A stretch of 7,075 nt of DNA. It comes from Oscillospiraceae bacterium. GTDB taxonomy: Bacteria > Bacillota > Clostridia > Oscillospirales > Oscillospiraceae. The DNA is taken from contig CAJGCI010000096.1 in NCBI GenBank assembly GCA_904501855.1, positions 1 through 7,075 on the forward strand, given 5' to 3'. The notes below the pieces were generated by a model that searched no databases, was not told where the DNA came from, and was given only the letters and a program-made list of their open reading frames with translations. Of the stretch, positions 1 to 4,613 are shown one piece after another (position 1 is the first letter of the stretch; each line of letters opens with the position of its first letter). The position numbers and the translations under genes are program-made.

Positions 1-20
1 TAACGAATAAAGGAAACAGA

Positions 21-51
21 CAGCCACAGATCCGATTCGGATCCGTGGCTG
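21..51. other. Hairpin upstream of the metallopeptidase gene
   Basis: Bases 21-33 pair with 39-51 across a five-base loop, giving a 13-bp stem with one G-T wobble, extendable by one pair. On the plus strand no T tract follows, so a standard terminator is doubtful. On the minus strand the flank is T-rich (TCTGTTTCC), which fits a terminator slightly better. It could close an upstream gene outside the window or be a processing structure. The pairing is seen directly; the role is a guess. Confidence 0.45.
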
Positions 52-79
52 TTGCAGTAATGAGGAAAAAACAGATAGA

Positions 80-643
80 ATGGATTATGATGAGATCGAG
101 GTGAGACGCAGCCGGAGAAAGACGCTGTCTGTGGAGATCCGACCCGACGGCGGAGTGCTGGTGCGCGCTCCCGTGTACGTGCCGCAGTACGAGATCCGGA
201 AATTCGTTCAGCAGCACGAATCATGGATCGAGAAGCACCGGGAAAAGGTGCTGCGCCGCCAGCAGGAGGAGGCTCCGGAGGAGATCCTGACCCTGGAGGA
301 GATCCGGGAGCTGGCGGACAAGGCCCTGCAGGAGATTCCGGATCGGGTGGCCTACTGGGCACCCAAGGTGGGAGTCCGCTACGGAAGGATCACCATCCGC
401 AACCAGAAGACCAAGTGGGGAAGCTGCAGCGTGAAAGGCAATCTGAATTTCAACTGCCTGCTGATGCTGACGCCTCCCGAAGTGATCGACAGCGTGGTGG
501 TGCATGAGCTGTGCCACCGAAAATACATGAATCATTCCGCCGCGTTCTATGAGGAGGTCCGCCGGGTCTATCCGGAGTACGACCGCTGGAACCGGTGGCT
601 GAAGAAAAACGGAAATGCGATCATGCGGCGAATGACAGGATGA
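80..643 (+). CDS. YgjP/DUF45-type (M48-like) zinc metallopeptidase
   Basis: This 187-residue protein has the hallmarks of the YgjP-like metallopeptidase family (DUF45, related to SprT and WLM peptidases). Near the N-terminus is the family's RSRRKTLSVEI strand. A WGSCS motif lies at 113-117, and the zinc-binding HELCH is at 142-146 with an NHS at 151-153 that probably supplies the third ligand. The family is presumed to be cytoplasmic zinc proteases; the natural substrate is unknown. No signal peptide or membrane segment is visible. It is somewhat shorter than many relatives, mostly in the linker at about 55-85, but all core motifs are present. The start at 80 is the only in-frame ATG near the conserved N-terminus. 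Its ribosome site is weak: GAGG at 62-65 is about 14 nt away. It is probably co-transcribed with the TetR gene 10 nt downstream. Family assignment is firm; function is inferred. Confidence 0.88.
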   Translation: MDYDEIEVRRSRRKTLSVEIRPDGGVLVRAPVYVPQYEIRKFVQQHESWIEKHREKVLRRQQEEAPEEILTLEEIRELADKALQEIPDRVAYWAPKVGVRYGRITIRNQKTKWGSCSVKGNLNFNCLLMLTPPEVIDSVVVHELCHRKYMNHSAAFYEEVRRVYPEYDRWNRWLKKNGNAIMRRMTG

Positions 644-653
644 GGGGATTGGC

Positions 654-1205
654 ATGAGACGACTGACAGCGAAAGAGATCTTGGCGGGATCTTTCCGTGA
701 GCTTGCCAGGGAAAAGTCCGTGGGTAAGATCACGGTGAAGGATATTACCGACCGAAGCGGGTATTCTTCCGCGACTTTTTACCGTCAGTTTCAGGACAAA
801 TATGATCTCATCGCCTGGGACTATTCCCGGCAGCTGGAGGAGATTATGTCCAAAGTCGGACAGGAAGAGTATCGATGGAAAAACACCTTGCTAGAGGGTG
901 CCGCTTTTTACGCCCGGGAAAAACAGTATCTGGCCAATCTGCTCCGCCACACCAGCGGAATGGATGCTTTCATCGGATATATGAGGGATCTTCATCATGA
1001 GAGTCTGAAAGAAGCGGTGTTGAGGATCACCGGATGGGATGAACTGGATGAGAAGACAGAGATGTACATCCGAATCTATGTCCTGGGTACGGTCCAGCTG
1101 ACCTGTGAATGGATCTTGGGAGAATTCGATGTTCCGCCGGAGACTTTGGCAGAGGTCTATGAGCACTCTCTGCCGGGACCTCTTCGGGAGTATTTGGACA
1201 GATGA
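654..1205 (+). CDS. TetR family transcriptional regulator (DhaS-like C-terminal domain)
   Basis: The 183-residue product starts with a TetR-type DNA-binding domain. Residues 5-25 form the first helix, and the helix-turn-helix lies at about 26-48, including ITVKDITDRSG and the characteristic ATFYRQF turn into the next helix. The remainder is helical and resembles the TetR_C_8 / DhaS-type ligand domain, with a late FDVPPETLAE stretch typical of that group. TetR proteins usually repress nearby genes until a small ligand binds; the ligand here cannot be read. An AGGGG ribosome site at 643-647 sits 6 nt before ATG 654 and overlaps the stop codon of the metallopeptidase gene, so the two genes are probably translated from one message. 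Two palindromic sites lie just downstream (1224-1236 and 1284-1320) in front of the ferritin-like gene and are candidate operators. No obvious cognate transporter or enzyme lies adjacent. Confidence 0.88.
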   Translation: MRRLTAKEILAGSFRELAREKSVGKITVKDITDRSGYSSATFYRQFQDKYDLIAWDYSRQLEEIMSKVGQEEYRWKNTLLEGAAFYAREKQYLANLLRHTSGMDAFIGYMRDLHHESLKEAVLRITGWDELDEKTEMYIRIYVLGTVQLTCEWILGEFDVPPETLAEVYEHSLPGPLREYLDR

Positions 1206-1223
1206 GAAAAATAAGGATGAATC

Positions 1224-1236
1224 TCTCATTATGAGA
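1224..1236. promoter_or_regulatory. 13-bp perfect palindrome, candidate operator
   Basis: TCTCAT-T-ATGAGA is a perfect 6-1-6 inverted repeat 19 nt after the TetR stop codon and upstream of the putative ferritin promoter. The left arm can also pair with an ATGAGA at 1202-1207. No T tract follows, so it is not a good terminator. Its size suits a TetR or Fur-class dimer, but it does not match the Fur 7-1-7 consensus. The regulator is unknown. Confidence 0.3.
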
Positions 1237-1256
1237 AAGAAGAACGGGATTCTGAG

Positions 1257-1287
1257 TTGAAAAGAGATAAGAACTCGGGCATATTAT
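1257..1287 (+). promoter_or_regulatory. Putative promoter of the ferritin-like gene
   Basis: TTGAAA at 1257-1262 can serve as a -35 element, with TATTAT at 1282-1287 as -10 (5 of 6 matches, but a long 19-nt spacer). A shifted -10 CATATT at 1280-1285 would give a 17-nt spacer. Transcription would start around 1290-1295, inside the inverted repeat at 1284-1320, so a protein bound there would block initiation. This is a consensus match by eye. Confidence 0.4.
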
Positions 1288-1320
1288 GGTTGTGCACAAT
1301 AAGAAAGTGCGCAACCATAA
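1284..1320. promoter_or_regulatory. Long imperfect inverted repeat, likely operator of the ferritin-like gene
   Basis: TTATGGTTGTGCAC (1284-1297) is mirrored by GTGCGCAACCATAA (1307-1320) with a single mismatch that would be a G-U pair in RNA, and 9 bases lie between. The left arm also contains its own perfect palindrome TTGTGCACAA at 1290-1299. The repeat overlaps the predicted -10 and start point and ends 12 nt before the Shine-Dalgarno sequence, which favours a DNA operator over an RNA hairpin. Candidate binders are the TetR protein upstream or the OhrR-type protein downstream. No match to a named consensus is claimed. Confidence 0.5.
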
Positions 1321-1345
1321 ATTATTTATAATGGAGGTGCCCGAG

Positions 1346-1801
1346 ATGGCAAACGCGAAAGTATTAGAAGGACTTCAGATCATTGTTACCGATCTTGCCC
1401 AGCAGGCAGACGGACATGCCATTCAGTCCCGGATCTTTGCAAGTGAAGGTTTTTCCAAGCTGGCAGATAAATATGCCGAGCACGCGAAAGAAGAGCGGGG
1501 ATATGTGGATCAGTGCATCGACCGCATTCTGGATCTCGGCGGCGAAGTGAAGCTGGAAGCCAAAAAGGAAGGTCCGGTATATAAAGATCCCGTGGAATGG
1601 GTGAAGTACGATCTTCAGGTCTCCAAAGACGGTCTGGCATGGCTGGCCGATCTCGTGGAGGAAGCGAGAACGGACTACACCACCTTCGATATCCTCAAAA
1701 AGTATTACCAGGATGAGGAAGAGGATATGTACTGGGGCGAGGCTCAAGTGGAACTTATCGAGTGCATCGGCAAGCAGAACTGGTTGCTGCAGCAGCTGTA
1801 A
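1346..1801 (+). CDS. Bacterioferritin-like (ferritin superfamily) protein
   Basis: A 151-residue all-helical protein whose pattern matches the bacterioferritin/ferritin-like family. The segment at 43-66 corresponds to the second helix of bacterioferritin (EERGY..D......RILDLGG). The C-terminal DEEEDMYWGEAQVELIECIG at 123-142 and the QNWL after it match the final helix of E. coli Bfr. By eye, ferroxidase ligands E51 and E127 correspond to E50 and E124, but histidines H54 and H130 appear as Y53 and D127, and the haem-binding methionine as R51. The expected role is iron storage or iron/oxygen handling in the cytoplasm; whether it is a working ferroxidase is uncertain. GGAGGT at 1333-1338 sits 7 nt before ATG 1346. 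An in-frame ATG at 1286 lies inside the upstream inverted repeat without a ribosome site and was not chosen. The FMN-protein gene follows after 28 nt, so they are probably one operon. Confidence 0.82.
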   Translation: MANAKVLEGLQIIVTDLAQQADGHAIQSRIFASEGFSKLADKYAEHAKEERGYVDQCIDRILDLGGEVKLEAKKEGPVYKDPVEWVKYDLQVSKDGLAWLADLVEEARTDYTTFDILKKYYQDEEEDMYWGEAQVELIECIGKQNWLLQQL

Positions 1802-1829
1802 GTTTCGGACAGTGAAAGGAACGATCTTT

Positions 1830-2231
1830 ATGACTGGAATCGAAAAAGTAATCGAGTTTCTGGATCAGGTGCATACCTACTATCTGGCAACCGTAGAAGG
1901 AGATCGGCCACGGGTGCGTCCCTTCGGTACAGCTCTTCTGATGGACGGCAAACTCTATATCCAGACCGGAAAGGTAAAGGATGTTTCCAAACAGATCGCC
2001 GCAAACCCCAAAGTGGAGATCTGTGCCTTTGGCGGAGGAAAATGGCTCCGCATCGCCGGAGAACTGGTGGAGGATGACTCATATGACGTGAAAGTCGCCA
2101 TGCTGGAGAAGCTCCCCAGCCTGAAGTCTGCCTACAGTCCGGACGACGGCAACATGCAGATGCTGTACTTTAAAAATGCCACCGCTACATTCAGTTCCTT
2201 CACCGAGGAACCGGAGGTCATTCAGTTCTGA
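1830..2231 (+). CDS. Pyridoxamine 5'-phosphate oxidase family (FMN-binding split barrel) protein
   Basis: The 133-residue product fits the small single-domain PNPOx-like family of flavin-binding split beta-barrel proteins. Visible features are an N-terminal helix, the first barrel strands YYLATVEGDRPRVRPFG at 17-33, a GKLYIQTG strand at 40-47, the family-typical segment DVSKQIAANPKVEI at 51-64, and WLRIAGELVEDD at 72-83. Relatives bind FMN or F420 and act in general stress or reductive reactions, but substrates are mostly unknown, and true pyridoxal-phosphate synthesis is unlikely at this length. The start at 1830 has AAAGGA at 1815-1820, about 9 nt upstream. An in-frame upstream ATG at 1713 would overlap the ferritin gene by about 90 nt and was rejected. 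The gene is followed by an intrinsic terminator and is probably co-transcribed with the ferritin-like gene. Confidence 0.82.
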   Translation: MTGIEKVIEFLDQVHTYYLATVEGDRPRVRPFGTALLMDGKLYIQTGKVKDVSKQIAANPKVEICAFGGGKWLRIAGELVEDDSYDVKVAMLEKLPSLKSAYSPDDGNMQMLYFKNATATFSSFTEEPEVIQF

Positions 2232-2272
2232 ACAGCGTGAAGATGCTGTGAAGATAAACCCATAGATCAAAC

Positions 2273-2310
2273 CAAAAAGGCCGTCTTGCGTGAATAAGGC
2301 GGCTTTTTTG
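2273..2310 (+). terminator. Intrinsic terminator between the FMN-protein gene and the MarR/OhrR-type gene
   Basis: Bases 2273-2287 pair with 2296-2310 (15 bp including two G-T wobbles) around an 8-base loop. Six T residues at 2304-2309 form the 3' side of the stem and the U tract. Only 33 nt separate it from the next start codon, with no recognisable promoter between. Confidence 0.75.
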
Positions 2311-2343
2311 GCAGATCCCGGGAGGAAGGAGGGACAGCAGTAC

Positions 2344-2793
2344 ATGGAAGCAGCAAAGACCGAAATCAATGACAATCTGCGGCTGTCCGAGCAGCTTTGT
2401 TTTCCTCTATATGCCTGCGCTAAAGAAGTGGTGCGGCAGTATCGGAAGCCACTGGAAAAACTCAATTTGACCTATACCCAATACCTCGTGATGATGGTAT
2501 TATGGGAGCAGGGCAGTATGACGGAGGGACAGCTGGGACGCATCGTCCATCTGGACTCCGGAACGCTGGCTCCTCTTCTGAAACGGCTGGAGCGGAACGG
2601 ATTGATCCGAAGGATCCGGCCGGAAAACAATGAACGCAGACTGCTTCTTTCCCTGACGGAACAGGGGGACGCACTCCGTACGGAAGCGCAGTCGGTCCCC
2701 AATGTCATGGAAGGATGTATCAACCTTCCGAAGGAGGAACTGCTGCAGCTACGTACACTGTTAATGAAAGCTATGAATGCAATGGAGGAATAA
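2344..2793 (+). CDS. OhrR-type MarR family peroxide-responsive regulator
   Basis: A 149-residue winged-helix protein of the MarR family, closest in pattern to the organic-peroxide sensor OhrR. The N-terminal LCFPLYACAKEVVRQY segment matches the B. subtilis OhrR sensor region: C19 aligns with reactive C15, and Y23 and Y33 align with Y19 and Y29. The TYTQYLVMMVLWE helix (43-55) and LDSGTLAPLLKRLERNGLI (70-88) give the recognition helix, and ENNERRLLLSLTEQG (94-108) the wing. A further cysteine, C125, lies 106 residues after C19, as in two-cysteine OhrR of Xanthomonas (C22/C127), so disulfide-based sensing is plausible; C25 is a third cysteine. AAGGAGG at 2326-2332 supports ATG 2344 over upstream in-frame codons. 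It ends 2 nt before the MBL-rubredoxin gene, implying translational coupling. Family is firm; peroxide sensing is inferred. Confidence 0.88.
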   Translation: MEAAKTEINDNLRLSEQLCFPLYACAKEVVRQYRKPLEKLNLTYTQYLVMMVLWEQGSMTEGQLGRIVHLDSGTLAPLLKRLERNGLIRRIRPENNERRLLLSLTEQGDALRTEAQSVPNVMEGCINLPKEELLQLRTLLMKAMNAMEE

Positions 2794-2795
2794 GC

Positions 2796-3737
2796 ATGGA
2801 GATCAAAGCAGTAAAATTCAGAAAAGACGGTTTTTATTCACAGCCTTTCGCCTTTGGTGGGGAAGAGGGTCCGGCCGCGTTCGACCCGTCAGTACGCTAC
2901 CGCGGAAGTCTGCAGAACTATCTTATCGATACGGGAGATGAAGTGATCCTGGTGGATACCGGCCTTCCAGCCGGCACCCCGGAAGAAGTGCCCGATGAGA
3001 CGAGTGCAGCTTTTACCGGAAAGGATATCTGCAGTTACATGGAGGCATTCGAGGCACTGGGATACAAACCGGAACAGGTTACGAAGATCCTTCTCACTCA
3101 CAGGCATTCCGACCACTCCGGGGAGATTCGGTCTTTCCCCAATGCCCAGATTTTCGTCAACGAAGAGGAACTGTCCGCTGACGAGCTGCAGGGAGTCGAT
3201 AATATCGTGCCGGTGAGATTCACCGACGGTGCCTATCACAATTTTCCGGAATGTCAGAAGATCCGGGACGGCATTTATTTCATCAAGGCCAAGGGTCACA
3301 CCAACGGAAACAGCATCATTGTAGTGGAAAAGGACGGCCTGTTCTATATGATCCACGGAGATATCACCTATGTGGACGAGGCGCTGTATGAAAACAAGCT
3401 GTCCGTCGTCTATGACGATAAGGACGCTGCCCGGGAGACCATGGACCGGGTGCGTCAGTTCATTCGTGAAAACCCCACCGTTTATCTATCCACCCACTCT
3501 CCGCAGGGCTATGAGAACCTGGAGAGCAACCGGGTGATGGATCTGGATCATCCCGTTCCTACGGTCCTGGCGGAGGTGGATTTCAGCCAGCAGGAAGCCT
3601 CGGGCAAGTATGTCTGCTCCATCTGCGGCTATGTGTATGACCCCGCTGAGCATGACGGCGTTGCCTTTGAGGATCTTCCGGACGACTGGAAGTGCCCACG
3701 CTGCAAACAGGGGAAGGAAAAATTCAACAAAGCATGA
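2796..3737 (+). CDS. Metallo-beta-lactamase-fold hydrolase fused to a C-terminal rubredoxin
   Basis: A 313-residue two-domain protein. Residues 1 to about 255 form a metallo-beta-lactamase fold of the AHL-lactonase-like type: NYLIDTGDEVILVDTG (41-56), the metal motif HRHSDH (102-107), GHTNGN with H168, HGD with D189, and a late H234. The usual ligand set is therefore complete. Residues 271-313 are a rubredoxin with C274/C277 and C300/C303 and the FEDLPDDW signature. The loop between the cysteine pairs is 22 residues, against about 29 in standard rubredoxins. Rubredoxins pass single electrons, so the catalytic domain may do redox chemistry, not simple hydrolysis. The motif has histidine at the position where flavodiiron proteins have glutamate (HxExD), so an oxygen reductase is not established. 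GGAGG at 2784-2788 lies 7 nt before ATG 2796, within the end of the OhrR-type gene. A terminator follows directly. Confidence 0.9.
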   Translation: MEIKAVKFRKDGFYSQPFAFGGEEGPAAFDPSVRYRGSLQNYLIDTGDEVILVDTGLPAGTPEEVPDETSAAFTGKDICSYMEAFEALGYKPEQVTKILLTHRHSDHSGEIRSFPNAQIFVNEEELSADELQGVDNIVPVRFTDGAYHNFPECQKIRDGIYFIKAKGHTNGNSIIVVEKDGLFYMIHGDITYVDEALYENKLSVVYDDKDAARETMDRVRQFIRENPTVYLSTHSPQGYENLESNRVMDLDHPVPTVLAEVDFSQQEASGKYVCSICGYVYDPAEHDGVAFEDLPDDWKCPRCKQGKEKFNKA

Positions 3738-3741
3738 TACC

Positions 3742-3767
3742 AAAGGCCGGATGATCCGGCCTTTTTT
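3742..3767 (+). terminator. Intrinsic terminator abutting the next gene's ribosome binding site
   Basis: AAAGGCCGGA (3742-3751) and TCCGGCCTTT (3755-3764) form a perfect 10-bp stem with a three-base loop, and the T run covers 3762-3767. The Shine-Dalgarno GGAGG of the following gene begins at 3768, immediately after the last T. There is no space for a promoter, so the downstream gene must be reached by read-through or from a promoter inside the upstream coding region. Confidence 0.85.
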
Positions 3768-3777
3768 GGAGGAAGAA

Positions 3778-4413
3778 ATGAGCAAAAAGATCGTAATTGT
3801 CAACGCCGGCCCCCGGAAGGGCTGGAATACGGATACGCTGCTTGCCGAAGCGGCAAAAGGCGCCGAATCCGCCGGCGCGGAAGTGGTATGGTTCGATCTG
3901 TTCCGATTGGAAAAGTACACCGGATGCATCTCCTGTTTCGGATGCAAGAAGGAAAAGTTCAAGGGGCACTGCATCTGCCGGGATGGACTGACACCGGTGC
4001 TGGATGCTATCCGCGAGTCCGACGGACTGATCATCGGAACCCCCAACTATCTGGGAGACGTGACAGCGTCGTTCCGCGCACTGTATGAGCGTCTGATCTT
4101 TCAGAATCTCACTTACAATGCGGAACACTACTGCTGCAACGAGCATCCCGTTCCGGTACTGTTCATTATGACCAGCAACGGACACGCAGATTATTACAAG
4201 GATCTGATGCAGCAGTATCAGCAGACCTTCCAGCGGTTCATCGGTCCTACCGAGACCTATGCCTGCGGCGACACGCTGCAGCTGAAGGACTACAGCAAGA
4301 CCGACTGGGAATGGTCCATTTTTGATCCGGAGGCAAAACAGAAACGCCACGATACCGTGTTCCCGGAGGAATGCCGGATGATGTTCGAAAAAGGCGCAGC
4401 CATGGGAAAATGA
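3778..4413 (+). CDS. Flavodoxin-fold NAD(P)H-dependent oxidoreductase, iron-sulfur flavoprotein-like
   Basis: The 211-residue product belongs to the NADPH-dependent FMN reductase / iron-sulfur flavoprotein superfamily. It opens with the flavodoxin-like strand KKIVIVNAGPRKGWNTDTL (3-21), whose turn binds FMN phosphate. Then come C50-x2-C53-x2-C56-x8-C65 plus C67, resembling the compact cluster motif of Isf (C-x2-C-x2-C-x4-7-C), though with a slightly longer last gap. DGLIIGTPNYLGDVTASF (82-99) is the second flavin-contacting loop. It may hold a [4Fe-4S] cluster as well as FMN and shuttle electrons in the cytoplasm. The gene lies 40 nt after the MBL-rubredoxin gene with a terminator in between, which suggests partnership with that rubredoxin. 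The start at 3778 follows GGAGG at 3768-3772; earlier in-frame codons lie inside the upstream gene. Fold is firm; cluster and partner are inferred. Confidence 0.85.
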   Translation: MSKKIVIVNAGPRKGWNTDTLLAEAAKGAESAGAEVVWFDLFRLEKYTGCISCFGCKKEKFKGHCICRDGLTPVLDAIRESDGLIIGTPNYLGDVTASFRALYERLIFQNLTYNAEHYCCNEHPVPVLFIMTSNGHADYYKDLMQQYQQTFQRFIGPTETYACGDTLQLKDYSKTDWEWSIFDPEAKQKRHDTVFPEECRMMFEKGAAMGK

Positions 4414-4468
4414 CGGAAAAAGAATTTGAGTTTTAAGTTGTTTTAAACTTGGCAGGATACGATCAGAC

Positions 4469-4485
4469 CGTGATCAGAAATCACG
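4469..4485. other. Small hairpin after the flavoprotein gene
   Basis: CGTGAT (4469-4474) and ATCACG (4480-4485) pair around a 5-base loop. A strongly T-rich stretch begins five bases later. It could act as a weak first terminator for the flavoprotein gene, which otherwise has none until 4523. The stem is short and the T tract is offset, so support is modest. Confidence 0.35.
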
Positions 4486-4496
4486 ATACTCTTTTT

Positions 4497-4514
4497 CATT
4501 TTTCTCATTTTTCT
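4497..4514 (+). repeat. Tandem CATTTTTCT repeat (two 9-bp units)
   Basis: Two adjacent copies of CATTTTTCT cover 4497-4505 and 4506-4514, preceded by a related CTCTTTTT. This gives a T-rich stretch between the small hairpin and the stronger terminator. It is probably simple-sequence slippage; no function is evident. Confidence 0.5.
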
Positions 4515-4522
4515 CGTAGCAG

Positions 4523-4566
4523 AAAGGCGATCTCCTCTTATGGCGGAGACCGTCTTTTCTGTTTTT
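4523..4566 (+). terminator. Intrinsic terminator of the redox gene row
   Basis: Bases 4523-4535 pair with 4545-4557 across a 9-base loop. The 13-position stem has one G-T wobble and one A-C mismatch. A T-rich tail (TTTTCTGTTTTT) runs from 4555 to 4566. It separates the flavoprotein gene from the independently promoted gene at 4614. Confidence 0.7.
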
Positions 4567-4576
4567 CGGGATTGTA

Positions 4577-4585
4577 TGGTATACT
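4577..4585 (+). promoter_or_regulatory. Extended -10 promoter for the ATC hydrolase-like gene
   Basis: TGGTATACT contains an extended -10 (TG-n-TATACT), with the hexamer at 4580-4585. No good -35 is visible because the preceding bases are the terminator tail, which is compatible with extended -10 promoters. Transcription would start near 4592, about 20 nt before the start codon. Confidence 0.5.
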
Positions 4586-4613
4586 GCAGAAAAAACAAAG
4601 GAGGTCCGGTGAA

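Noticed and set aside
52..81. TTGCAG and TAGAAT as a promoter for the metallopeptidase gene
   Set aside because: The -10 would overlap the start codon, placing transcription inside the gene, and the 18-nt spacing with a weak -35 is likely chance.
1327..1332. TATAAT as a -10 box for the ferritin-like gene
   Set aside because: It touches the Shine-Dalgarno at 1333, so transcripts starting from it would lack the ribosome site; no -35 is at the right distance.
1286..1345. N-terminal extension of the ferritin-like protein from ATG 1286
   Set aside because: That ATG is part of the inverted repeat and has no ribosome site; GGAGGT is ideally placed for ATG 1346, and the extension shows no family similarity.
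2796..3737. Flavodiiron oxygen reductase identity for the MBL-rubredoxin protein
   Set aside because: There is no flavodoxin domain in the chain, and the metal motif has His where flavodiiron proteins have Glu.
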